From: Juglans regia
Taxonomy: Eukaryota; Streptophyta; Magnoliopsida; Fagales; Juglandaceae
NCBI RefSeq assembly: GCF_001411555.2
Contig: NC_049905.1
Coordinates: 2,418,001-2,482,000 of the forward strand
Reading direction: 5' to 3'
Length of the DNA stretch: 64,000 bases
The notes beneath the pieces are model-generated. The model had not been told where the DNA came from. It saw only the letters and a list, made by a program, of their open reading frames with translations, and did no database searches. How positions within the stretch are numbered: position 1 is the first letter of the stretch; each line of letters begins with the position of its first letter. Shown here piece by piece: positions 48,611 through 60,151 of the stretch. The translations under genes and the position numbers were made by a program.

Positions 48611-49449
48611 CTGTGTCGAAATGGAAGGAGGATTAGATTATCTGCAATAATACATTGATCACGGCTTGTTTAATTTACCTTTCTTTTTCTGGATTACTTT
48701 TCATGCATGTTTTCCCACTGAATTTCGGCGCTTAGTCAAGATTGGTGTTTGTAACATCGATCCTATATATATATATATATATATATATGGAGCATCCAAT
48801 GTTATATCCTCCATGCATGGAAAATACCAGATTCCCAAGTTGTTTTTGCACTTTTCATTTTTCATCACCTAGGGAAAAGCTGATGCAGGGAAACTGTGGA
48901 CGGAAGACTGAAACTTTCCCATAATAGTGTCTGTTTGGTTGCAGATCGATGGAGCTGTGGCTGCAGGTTTTGACTTTCCTTATTTTGGGTAACTGATAAC
49001 TCATAATATAATTCAGTGTTTTGTGGTACGTACTGTGTATTTTCCGGCCGGGCGATCGAGAACGCAATATATATATAAAAACGTAAAAACTTGCCATGCA
49101 TGCAGCAAGAAAGATTTTAGAGTATTGTAATTCATCATTTTAATTTTTATTATCTTTTTATTATTTTATGATATGATATTAAGTGATTAAAATTATTTAT
49201 TATATTTTATTTATAAATTATTATTTAATATTATATTATAAATAATAAAATAATAATAAAAATTAAAATGATTAATAGATTTTTTTATTTTTGTTGGGAT
49301 TAATAGTGAATGAAATTGGCTGGTCAAGCCGTCCCGAAGCTGTTTCCTTTGGTAAGCTAGCTAGCTAGCATGCCGTTTAATTGCATGTACTGAACAAACT
49401 TATATTATACAGAAATCAATCAGCTCGATGGCCCAAAAGTCTAATCACC

Positions 49450-49480
<31 letters not shown>

Positions 49481-50299
49481 TCGGATCTGTGTAGAAATTA
49501 ATCTTCCGTTCCCAGAAATGTAAAGATGATCTTCAAATGGATACATCCCTGAATTTCACGCAGAAACTGCACTGGTAATATTAGCCTCGATCGGAATTCA
49601 AATGTCTTTTCTGTACAGATGCCCATAACTTGTGGCACGTATATTTAATTTTATCAGAAATAACAGCCAAATTTCTTATAAATTTTTTGTAAAAAAGTAA
49701 ATTATATTGATAAAAAATAGTTTTTTTTATATTTTTTAAGTTAGGATTTTTTTTATTTATAAATATTTATACGAAATTTATCTATTTAAAAATTATATTT
49801 TTTATAATTAGTCAATTTGAGATAAGACTCATGCCAAAAAAGTCATATATTATAACTTCGGCTGACACAAAGTACAGAGAGTAATTATTGCGACCAAAAA
49901 ATGCACAAGCACAACGTGGGTTGGATCTGCACAAGCACAACGTGCGACCAAAAAATGTACAGTTGGGGCGGGGGGGAACGTGGACTCGATCCAGCTAGCT
50001 GTTGAGGCATGCCTTTAGTCCTAATCTTAAGGGCTGTGCTGCGCATCAGTCGCACACCGCAGCTCACCGCTAAATTTTTTTTTTCTTCACTCAATATACT
50101 AGGTGTGTGCCGGCTTCCATAAACAGTAGGCTTACATTTATATTTTCTCTAATCTTAATACCACATTTAAACCGTACTGCCGACCCAGCCCGAATTTTTG
50201 ACTCGATCCGAATTAATTGACCTGAAATACAAAAAAATGGGTAAATGATTTCGCTTCCGTTTTGTTCCGGTTCGATACGGGATAATTAGCCGATACTCG
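48611..50299. other. SPL8 3' flank and spacer
   Basis: Probably includes the SPL8 3' UTR at its left end. It has (TA)n at 48764-48788 and (TC)13 at 49451-49476. Remaining sequence is AT-rich and I see no gene. Confidence 0.4.
49451..49476. repeat. (TC)13 microsatellite
   Basis: Perfect dinucleotide run. Confidence 0.97.
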
Positions 50300-50835
50300 A
50301 AAATATTAAGACCAGTGTTTGCCAAGGTTACATTTTTGTTTGAACTTCACTCTCTCATAATCGGGTCTTTGTCTCCCATCCCCCCCATCTTCGATTCTTC
50401 TCTCTATCTCCCAAGTCCCAACTCCGTCCTCTCTCAGTCTCTCAAACTGAATCTCGAATCTCACAACTCTAGCCTTCGCCGCTCTCTCACTCACATCTCC
50501 ACTCTCTGTCGCATCTTCACTTTCTCAGGTAAGGATTATTTGAACTGTTAGGGTTAGGGTTTGGGTTGGCTGATTTGAACCCAAACAAAGAGTATTCCCT
50601 AGGTTCTAATGTTGTGGGACGTCAAACCATGGCGCAGTTTCTGAGCCTTAGCGCACCAAATCCAGCCATCTTTAAATTGTCGTCAACTCATTCAGGGTTA
50701 CCTCGTACCCGACACACCTTGTCAACTCGCCATGAGAATACAAGCCAGAGCTGGAGCTCTTTACAAAAGGAACACCATTGTAATGGTAGAGTTTCTGCAT
50801 TTTTTCAAACAATCGAAAAGAGGTACTTAAGTTTT
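50300..50835 (+). pseudogene. 5' gene fragment with plastid-transit-like N-terminus
   Basis: A CT-rich leader-like stretch (50340-50528) ends TCTCAG followed by GTAAGG, like a 5' UTR exon with a donor. An open frame begins at 50630 with MAQFLSLSAPNPAIFKLSST and continues through SGLPRTRHTLSTRH to FFQTIEKR, where GTACTT could be a donor. Ser/Thr-rich, acid-poor sequence suggests a chloroplast transit peptide. I find no following exon within the next kilobase, so this is probably a copied fragment. The parent gene is not recognised. Confidence 0.4.
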
Positions 50836-51270
50836 GTAATATTTAATGTAATCTCTTGGCATATTTGATAATGCAAAAACTTGAAAGATGTTGGTTGTAA
50901 GTTTAGTAAGGTTTTGTGAAGTTGTTCGTTTCGCTTGGAAATGATTGCCCCGGTCATAGGGTTGCATTTAGAACCCAATAGGAGCTAGGGGTGTGGATGA
51001 TGGGTTTAAGTGAAGGAAGTATGGAATTTTTTTTGTCAAGAACAGCCCAAACCTAAAGTAAATATATAGTATATATATAATATTAATATTTAAATTCCCA
51101 ACTTGGGAATGGTTTTAGTTCTTTTCTATCTAGATTTCTTATTCTGCTGATTAAATTAAGATGGTGAAAGAATTGGATGAAGATTGTTTAATGTGTTGTG
51201 TGCATTTCCCAAATCAAAATGGTGGATTTCTAGTTTTAATATAAAAAAGAGGTTCCACTAGTGATATATG

Positions 51271-51280
<10 letters not shown>

Positions 51281-51312
<32 letters not shown>
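51281..51312. repeat. (GA)16 microsatellite
   Basis: Perfect dinucleotide run. Confidence 0.97.
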
Positions 51313-51314
<2 letters not shown>

Positions 51315-51999
51315 CGTTTAATTTTAACATATTCTACTGATTGCATGGAATTAGAACCAGTCGATCCTCTAGTTTTAAAATGGTTCAGATGGGTAAACCC
51401 AAATCCTGATGATAATTTCAGGCTTGCTTTGTAATGTTTGTGCTGGTTCTTGCCTTCTACGTGAACTGATTAGAACTTGGTCCTCCGTATAATAACTATT
51501 AATAGCTTCCACAGTAATCAATAAGTAATCCAATTCAATTCTCTTAACATTTTCAATGTCATGGTCCTCTGTATGGGGTATGGTACATGAACCAGTCTGG
51601 TTGCAAATAGCAAGAATATTGCCAAGGAAAGAATATCAGCTAATTTCTGTTTAAATATGAATGGCATTTATGAGAAATATCCAACAAAAAAAGAGGTGAA
51701 CACATTTGGTATAATCAATCTCTATTAGTCCTTTCAATTGATTATATTTTTAACATATTTTTTTTTTCTATGTAGAGATAACTTTGAAAAATATTTTGAA
51801 TGAGGTCCAGTGAAGATTCCTTAAATAGCATGAAGGATGCAATTGAATAGCATTCTTTATCCACAAGTTTATATCAAGCTGCTGGGAAGTGGGCCAACAA
51901 CGTAGCTCATCACAGGTGCCATGAGGTTGCCTCCGTTCATTCAATACGGCTAGCTCAACAAATTCCTTCAATCAAATTGTCTCTTGTCCAATCTAGGGG

Positions 52000-52251
52000 A
52001 TTGAAGAGGAGCTGCAGTTTGTGCAGAATGCCAAGGAAAATGGTGTGGTTTATCTCCTGGGAGAAGCAGAAATGGTGGCAGAGCAGAAATCATCCTTGTT
52101 TAAGAAGATTCTTGTCAACTTTGTGTATAACTTCTTGAGGAAAAACTTTAGACAAGGGGAGACAATAATGGCACTTCCACATGCGACGCTTGCCAAGGTT
52201 GGATTGACATATAAAAGATATAAGGCTAGAAATCTCTATAATATTGAATAA
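52000..52251 (+). pseudogene. KUP/HAK potassium transporter, C-terminal fragment
   Basis: Reads IEEELQFVQNAKENGVVYLL, then GEAEMVAEQKSSLFKKILVN, FVYNFLRKNFRQGETIMALP and HATLAKVGLTY. This matches the conserved cytosolic C-terminal tail of plant KUP/HAK/KT transporters, which move K+ across plasma or vacuolar membranes. It is preceded by an acceptor-like CTAG, as a last exon would be. The usual end (GMTYEI) is replaced by KRYKARNLYNIE, so the natural stop is lost. No membrane-spanning part is found upstream. It is a truncated copy. Confidence 0.85.
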
Positions 52252-55200
52252 AATATGGTTTTTGGAACCAGACAAATTCCTTCGAACCTAGTTCAAGATA
52301 AAGAAAGCATGATTAATTTCACATATGACCCTCTAGATATAGGATAATGGAAGGTCAATGTTGGTTTTAATTACTCCAACTTCGGCAAGAACATTCTAGG
52401 TGGCATTTGAATATAAGAGTTTGAATTATACTACTCTGTTGAGCTTGTAATGTGTTAGAGATTCCTCATAATAAAAGTAGTTTACAAGACAATGTATTTA
52501 ACGACCAATAATAGATTCAAGTGTGTTTGTTTGTTTCACCAGCAAGATGACAATGCCAAACCCCTCATCAAGTAAGGAAGCTTCAAACACATTGAATTTG
52601 GTATTGCTTCTTTAATTTCTGGCAACATGTCAGTATCTAGGAGAATAAAAATCTGGTTAGCAGTAAACGATTTGGTCTATGTCAAGCCAACCTTCAATGT
52701 GGCAAATTGCATCTAACTCACATTTATATTTTATAACGACACAAGATTAATGTAACGTGTGCAGTAATCAGAAGTTGTCATGTGACGTCATATTCAAGAT
52801 TAAAGAAGCCCAAAAATTAAAAATACCATGCACTTTTATGGGTCCTAAATAAAAATTTAAAAAAATATAAATATAAATATGGGGTCGGGTCGGAACTTGT
52901 CTTTCCGGGTCGGGTCAAGTCATGTGAACAGCCCTAATTGCACCATACCGAAATTAGGGATCTTGTACAAGTATCAAGCTGATTTCCTTAATAATTTTTA
53001 GAATATAAAGTCAGATCATAGACAAATCGAGCGTGTAAACTCTACTATATTTATAACACTACCCATAGTTAATATTTAATTTAATTGAGTACATATACTT
53101 GGTTTATTTCTCCATATCATTGAAAATATTTTAGCCAAAAATTATAAGAAATCTCGATTTTTTGGCCAATATTTTTTCAATTCATAAATCGTGGTTTATG
53201 ATGATTATGGTAGAAGATATGAAATCTTAAAATCTTTGTATTTAAGATTTTTGAGTACTTGGATGATTCTTAAGTGATCACGCACATGACATTCTAAGAT
53301 GAAGTTGTACGTACGTACGTACCCTTTGGCCTTTTGTATCATGTGGTACGTACCAGTCGATAAATATATATATATATATATATATATGAATTAAACTGAT
53401 GTTGAAATATGGTGTTTGTTTTATTCTCAAACTTAGTAGTATCGATATTGTCTGTCAATTTCACGTGAAAATTATATGCATGTTTGGTGGCCGTGATCAC
53501 TAAGGTTAGTTTTCTTGATTAGGAAGCCTCGTTGCATCTTCGGGGAAACTTAAATTGTGGGCCATATATGATCGGATCTGATCTGATCATTTTTTAACTT
53601 TGGCTTAGTTGCTGGTTTTTTGCTTAATTCGAAGGAAGCTTGCATGCATGCTTAAGGTTTTGTTTGTTTTCCGAGAATATAGAAATTACATAAAATAAAA
53701 TAATTATGAAAACTAGCTTGTTCCGAATCGCTAACGTGTAGTGATTATATTTTATAATAGAAAATATTAAATATATTTAAAAAAAAAATTATAATTTCTA
53801 TACATCTCAATTATTGATAATTTGAAAATTATAAAATTTTAATTTTTAATTTTAAAAATAATTAATAAAATAAATCTTATAATTAATAAAAGTGTAGTAC
53901 TTCTCTTTTATAGTACATCATGATTTTGAACCAATTAATGCAAAAGTAAATGACCGTAATTCGTAGTTGCAATAATCCTCTGAAGTAACTCATAGGTCCA
54001 AAAAGTGGTTGGCCGGGTTTCAGTGCCTGTCTGGATCTGTGATCACAGGCTAGCTGGTGATCTTATCTTCTTATACTTCAAATAGTGTTTCTGAATGAAG
54101 AGTAATGAACAATATTCTTATTTTATATTTTCCTACTTCGTCCTTCTTTACATTCTCATAGTAATATTCTTTATCAAAATTATCATAAAATTACCACATA
54201 AAATTATCACAACAGATCAGTAAATCACAGCATACACAAACCAAAATCACCATAGAATGATCACAAATTCACCGTAAATCATCATAATTCTACAAAATCA
54301 CAAAATTTACAAATTTACAAAATCACAAAAAGGAAGAGGTAGAGGCTCAGCTGGGTATGGAGGAGCAAGAGAGGTGCCGTGGAAGGCTGGTGGTGGCGTT
54401 GTGGGCTGTAGGCGGCAGATCTAGGCCGTCGTGGTGGTGAGGTGGCGTTGGCTTGGCTAAAGGCAACGCTATGAGGAGAAATCGGTGCTTTTAGAGGCAC
54501 TGCATGGTGGGGCTAGGGAGGAGCTACAGGTGGTGAGTTTCATGGAAGTGGTCCACAGCATGAGGGGAACTCGGTGGTGGTGCTTAGTGGAGCTGGAACT
54601 AAGCCACGGTGGCACAAGGGTGAAGAATCCGTGCGTTGAGACCCATTTCGGATTGCTCGCGTGCAGCTAAGGGAGGAGCTGCCAAGGGACTTCGACGGTG
54701 GCGTTTGGTCACCGACGTGAGGGGAAGCCGATGACATAGCACAGTGGCGCACGACTGCTTGGGAGAGGAGATCGGGTGAGAGAGAAGAAAGACGTTGCTG
54801 TTGCAGCGGAAGGAAAGAGAGGGAGAAAGGGAAAATGAAAGTTTTGGGAATTGGAATCTAACCCTTCATCATAAGTCTCTAAATTTGATCTAATGGTATA
54901 AATTTAAACACTAATTTAAAATAGATAATTAAATATAAATATCATATCATAAATAAACTATCAAATTTAATTTATAAAATACTAATCTTTCATCATTAAA
55001 TAAATGATAAAATTTTGTTAAATATTTTTTAAAAAATAAAACTATATAAATAATTAGAGTTTTAACATAATTTAAATATAATAATATTTTTAATTGACTA
55101 AATTAGGCAAACGTCCCTTGGACGTTATCCTATTACTAGTGTGTGTGTATATATATAATCTTTTTATTTCCATTAAAATCATGTATTTTATTGTAAGATT

Positions 55201-55312
55201 TGTTTTCCATCTTTTTCGGCCTATGAAATTTATATTTTCCCACTTTTTCAACGTGAGACCTATAAAATTTAATTGCAATAATATATCCATCAGGAAGAAG
55301 TATTATGGTGGA
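52252..55312. other. Repeat-rich spacer
   Basis: No gene is seen. It includes (AT)n at 53364-53387 and, near 52877-52930, GGGTCGGGTCGG-type words next to AACAGCCCTA that resemble a hAT end. A G-rich block lies at 54330-54830, preceded by ATCACAAA-type repeats (54180-54330). Confidence 0.4.
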
Positions 55313-55928
55313 TAAGGGTGTAAATTCAAACCGGTAAATTGGAAAATCGGTCCGGATCGGACTGGTTTTATCTGTTTTGAATCGGTCCGGTCTGGAACCG
55401 GTTCTTAAAATGTGAAAACTGGCCAATTTCGGTCCGGTTCCGGTTTAGGGATTTTTTGGACCGGACCGGTTGATAAAAAAAATATTAAAAAAAATATTTT
55501 TATATATAAGTTTTATATATAATATATAATTATAAATTTATACATTAAATGTTAATTTATAATTTCATATTATAATTTATAAATTATTACATTAACTGTT
55601 AATACAATATATAAATTTATAAATAATACTAATAGTCTAATATAGACTATAGACTATAGTTATAATTAATACTAAAAGTTTATAACTAATACTAATATTG
55701 AATATATAATTTATAACTAATACTAATATATAACTTATAACTATACTAATAGTTTTAAAAAAATAGGAAAATCAGACCGAATCGGATAGAAAATCGATAA
55801 AACTGGAAGTACCAGTTTAGGAGGATAACCGGTACTTAATCGGTTTTAAAAAATATAAAACCGGTTCATACCGATTCAATTTTAGATTTTATTCAAAACC
55901 AGATCAGACTAGATCGGTTACACCCCTA
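55313..55928. mobile_element. hAT-like non-autonomous element, 616 bp
   Basis: Flanked by a perfect 8-bp duplication ATGGTGGA (55305-55312 and 55929-55936). Ends are TAAGGGTGTAAATTC on the left and TAGGGGTGTAACCGA read on minus from the right. Subterminal zones repeat CGGTCCGG, ACCGGTT and similar palindromic words in both orientations, while the middle is nearly pure AT. Confidence 0.88.
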
Positions 55929-56302
55929 ATGGTGGAGACCATTTATGGCCACAAGAACTGATTTATTATAATAATCGTACGCAATCACAGAATTTCACTC
56001 CTCGAAAAACCCATAGCACTTACAAATTAATGGTATCTTTAAAGTAATGGTAGATAAGTCATTAAGTATGCAAGTCTTATGTATTATATTTAGAAAAAAT
56101 ATATATTTATTATTAAAAAATGAGTTATTTTTTCATTTAAGTCTCAAATTTATCTTCTTTTTTTTTTTAAATAAATGTGCGAAAGTTGCACACTCTGAAA
56201 CTGTATAAAACATTTTCCTTGAACAAATGTTGTATTTCTCTTTTTTCCATCAATATTATTAATTACTACATGTACACAACTATTTTTATACTATTTACAA
56301 AT

Positions 56303-56824
56303 GGGAAATGCTATATCTCCCGCTGGGAGCTCCCGCTAGAGATTAGTGTATTTTTTATGTGTTTTTTTTAAAAAATTATTTTTTATATAGATTTTTTTAA
56401 TAATTTTTAATATTTTAAAAAAATAAAAAAATTCACAATATTATTAAAAAATACTTTCTTAATCACGAAGTAAAATAAAAAATCATAAAAATATTTTTTT
56501 ATTTTACTTCGTGATTAAGAAAGTATATTTTAATGAATTTTTTTTACTTTCTAATTAAGGAAGTATTTTTAATGATGTTCTAAGTTTATTTTATTTTTTT
56601 AAAAATATTTTTTATAATTTTTTATTTTACTTCATGATTAAGAAAGTATTTTTTAATATATATTTTTTTACTTTCTGATAAAAAAATATTTTCTAAATGA
56701 TGTTTTAAATTTATTTTATTTTTTAAAAATATTTTAAAATAATAAAAGATCTATATAAAAAATTACTTAAATAAAACACATATAAAATAACACTACACCC
56801 CCAGCGGGAGCTGTAGCATCACCC
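56303..56824. mobile_element. Mutator-like MITE (9-bp TSD), copy 2
   Basis: Flanked by a perfect 9-bp duplication TTTACAAAT (56294-56302 and 56825-56833). The left end GGGAAATGCTATATCTCCCG is inverted at the right end (CAGCGGGAGCTGTAGCATCA). The interior is a series of AT-rich palindromes built on CTTAATCACGAAGTAAAAT. Same family as 19672-20063. Confidence 0.88.
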
Positions 56825-56889
56825 TTTACAAATAGTTTATTACTATTTATTAGAATTCACATATGAGTGAAATACATCCAAATGAAACT

Positions 56890-57095
56890 TATGTTTGTTT
56901 TTGTATATGAGATGAGATGAGTTGAGATCATGAGTTGAGATGAAAGTTAAAAATTGAATAAAATATTACTAAAATATATTTTTTTAATATTATTTTTGTT
57001 TTGAGATTTGAAAAAGTTGAATTGTTTATTTTATTTTGTGTGGAGATTTAAAAAAATTATAATGATTAAATAAAATGAGATGAAATGAGTTGAGA
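56890..57095. mobile_element. MITE copy 5 of the GAGTTGAGATGAG-type family
   Basis: The left part has TATGAGATGAGATGAGTTGA and the right part has GAGATGAAATGAGTTGAGAT. The body TTTGAAAAAGTTGAATTG is shared with the other copies. Exact ends are uncertain. Confidence 0.55.
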
Positions 57096-57729
57096 TAAGT
57101 CTATCTCCCAACAGCATCCAACTTTTATTTATTGTATTTTCGTTACTCGAAGACTGTCTTTAAAAAAAACCTAATTCATGGATAAACACTATCAAGGGTC
57201 TTTTCATATTCGCTGACTCTATTTTGATAAGGTAGTTTGTCATATCTCATTTGAGAGACTATTATTTATATTGCATATATACTCAGTCCAAAACTCTCAT
57301 GTCAATCAAAATTTTGGTAGCATTTCCCTACAATTCTCCAAATATGCTGGTCGCAAAAGGTCATCGACCATATTCATGGCCGAGCAACTTACAGACCACA
57401 CACCCAAAGAATGAAAGGAAATACTGAACCAAAATTTTTATAACTAACACAAGAATTTAGACTGAATATATATGTCATATAGATGATAGATAAATCTTAA
57501 ACTGTTCACTTTGGACAATTCAAGAGTTGTACCCAAATATTCTGACCACAACTCTCGAACGGGTCTAAGCTTCAATTGCATATCAAAATAATATATACTT
57601 ACATTCGACTCCTAAGTAGTAAACCAAACCGCTAGTTTATATAAAACATAAACTTAGAGAAATAATTCAAACTATATTTATACGTGAATAATTAAATGCC
57701 AAAAGTACATACAAATGCATAAGTATATT

Positions 57730-58320
57730 ATTTTAATTTATAGGTAATTGATTTGTTGGTTTATATTATTTTAATTTGGGTATTTTATGGAAATATCCAA
57801 ATATTATTTTAATTTGGGTATTTTATGAAAATAATCGTATTTGTTTTCTTTTGGGTATTTTATGGAAATAATTCATATTATTTGGGTGTTTAATTTATAG
57901 GTAATTGGTTTGTTGTTTTGTATTATTTATATTTGGATATTTTATGAAAATACGATCCATTATTTTAATTTGGGTATTTTATGAAAATAATCGCATCTTT
58001 TTTCTTTTGGGTATTTTATGGAAATAATTAATATTATTTGGGTGTTTAATTTATAGATAATTGGTTTGTTGGTTTATATTATTCTAATTTGGGTATTTTT
58101 TTAAAATAATCGTATTTTTTTCTTTTGGGTATTTTAGGGAAATAATTCATATTATTTGGGTGTTTAATTTATAGGAAATTGGTTTGTTGGTTTATATTTT
58201 TTGTTAGGACAAGTTAATGTTTTATATTTTAATTTGGGTATTTTATGGAAATAATTAATATTATTATAATTTGAAAATTTTATGCAAATAATTCATATTA
58301 CACTTGGGTATTTAATTTGG
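57730..58320. repeat. Imperfect tandem repeat (units about 156 and 118 bp)
   Basis: The words TTTAATTTATAGGTAATTGG, TTTGTTGGTTTATATTATT and TTGGGTATTTTATGGAAATA recur in the same order. The TTTATAG word ends at 57743, 57900, 58056 and 58174, giving spacings of 157, 156 and 118. It is AT-rich and non-coding. Confidence 0.8.
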
Positions 58321-58620
58321 GTATTTATTAAAGTTATTAATTTCACAAACTAACAATATCAAAAATCAATATCACAAATTAACAAATTAATTTCACAAAC
58401 CAACAATATCACAAATCAATATCAAAAATCAATATCACAAATTAACAAATTAATTTCACAAACCAACAATATCACAATCAATATCACTAACAATATCACA
58501 AATCACCATATTATTCATCCCCAAATCACAATAAATTACCGACAACATTAACAATATTAAATTAATTAATTCACAAATCACACATTAATTATTTTCACAA
58601 ATCACACAAAATACATAAAT
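58321..58620. repeat. Short-unit degenerate repeat of ATCACAAA words
   Basis: Words such as CAATATCACAAATCAA, AATTTCACAAACCAA and AACAAATT alternate irregularly, without the constant unit and unique spacers of a CRISPR array. Related words occur at 54180-54330. Confidence 0.6.
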
Positions 58621-60151
58621 ACATCAATACCCAAGTACATTAATTACACTAATTATTTTTGTCACAAATACCAAATTATTCATCCCCAAATCACACTAAC
58701 ATACTAAAAACATTAACAATGTTACATTAACATTAACATATCAAACTTTCTTACTAAAATTCACCATAACTTTCTTACACTAATTTAGAAACTTTACCTC
58801 AAATTTGTGCAATCCAATAAATCTCCACAAATCACCAATACCTACATGTAGATAAATCTTTATGAGAAAAACCATAAATCAAATCTCCAAAACAACTATA
58901 TATTCGAAAAAAAAAAAAAAAATCCACAAAAAAAAAATCCTTAGTACCACAACTAAAAAGCTGCTCCTCTCTCTCTAGAACCTCTCCTCTCTCTCGCTGC
59001 CCGTCGCTCTCTCTGCTCCTCTCTTGCAATCCGCGTGATTCGTGAAATATGATTGGAGGGAAAAAACGCTGGAAGAAATTATTTGCAACGAGTATATGGG
59101 TTATTGCGGTGTTTTCACAGCGCCGAAAATGTATAAATTCCATGTAGGATTTGTAATGTACCAACTACTCGTTTGAACACAAAAATTTCGCAATAGCGCC
59201 TAAATTGAGCTCATTTTCATTCAGCCATTACCCATTTGAATGGCAAGCGTTCGAATGCAAATTCTTTTAAATGAAGACAAATAAGGAGGGAAGCATTGAT
59301 TCCGTATGCCACATATCCGTTTGAATGGGTATATATTCCATGGACGTTGGCGCTAAGTTTCCCTCTAAACACATTCTACGAGATTTTTCCATTTGAACAA
59401 AGCCTGATGCAGTACACTCAATGTTCGAACACCATACTAGTCTGTTTGAACACATTAATTATTTCCTCCAAATATACCAATATATAATATAATATAATAT
59501 ATAGTATATTATATATAGTATGGTATATTATAGCTACTAGTGTATAGTGTTATACTATACGATATAGTCCGTTCAATGTCTCTCAAAAAAATCTAATTCA
59601 TGGATATATCCAAGCATCCAACTCGGGAGTACTGGGATCTCATGTCGAATTGGTTAAAATTTGGGGATCACATGAGCTCATTCATTTTTGGGTCATGCAT
59701 GCAGCATGCATCCACTCGGTGAAAGAAAGTACTTTTGTCTGGCATAAATTCTGCAATAATAAGAGCTAGCCGTGGATCCCTTGCTAGATTTGTCTTTGCC
59801 GATTCTTTGCAACTTTAAGGAGCCCTTTCACATGGTGTTCTTCATAGTCTTCATGCATGGTATGTGTCTTTTAATTGTAAAGCGTTCGGAAGACAACATA
59901 AAAGATGACCAAGGAAGAGATATATACCGAATAACCTTAATTCGTGGTTGTCAATTATCTAATAGATCACGATTATACTTCGTACGTAGTGCCTGATGAT
60001 CAGGTAGTATCAGAAAGCATATGTAGAATGAGAGAATATTTTCCAAATATGAAATTATTCAGTACACAGTATCCTCCAATATTATGATTGATGAATTTAT
60101 GAAGCAAATAAATGATCATGGTCATAAACCTTAAAAACTAGTTGGTCTCAT
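58621..60151. other. Spacer, no gene recognised
   Basis: A 110-codon minus frame (58832-59164) spans poly(A) and CT-rich DNA and is probably chance. Motifs such as TTTGAACAC/CCATTTGAA recur at 59160-59450, suggesting an old repeat of unknown class. Palindromic TATATAGTATATTATA words lie at 59480-59560. Confidence 0.35.

Noticed and set aside
50985..52940. TAGGGGTGTGG at 50985 and ACAGCCCTA at 52930 as two ends of one hAT element
   Set aside because: Beyond the first bases the ends do not match, and the flanks (GGAGC side versus ATTGCACC) show no 8-bp duplication.
58321..58620. Regularly repeated ATCACAAA words, superficially like a CRISPR array
   Set aside because: The repeats are irregular and short, without constant spacers, and the genome is a plant.
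58832..59164. 110-codon minus-strand frame
   Set aside because: It crosses poly(A) and CT-rich low-complexity sequence, shows no protein family resemblance and has no splice partners.
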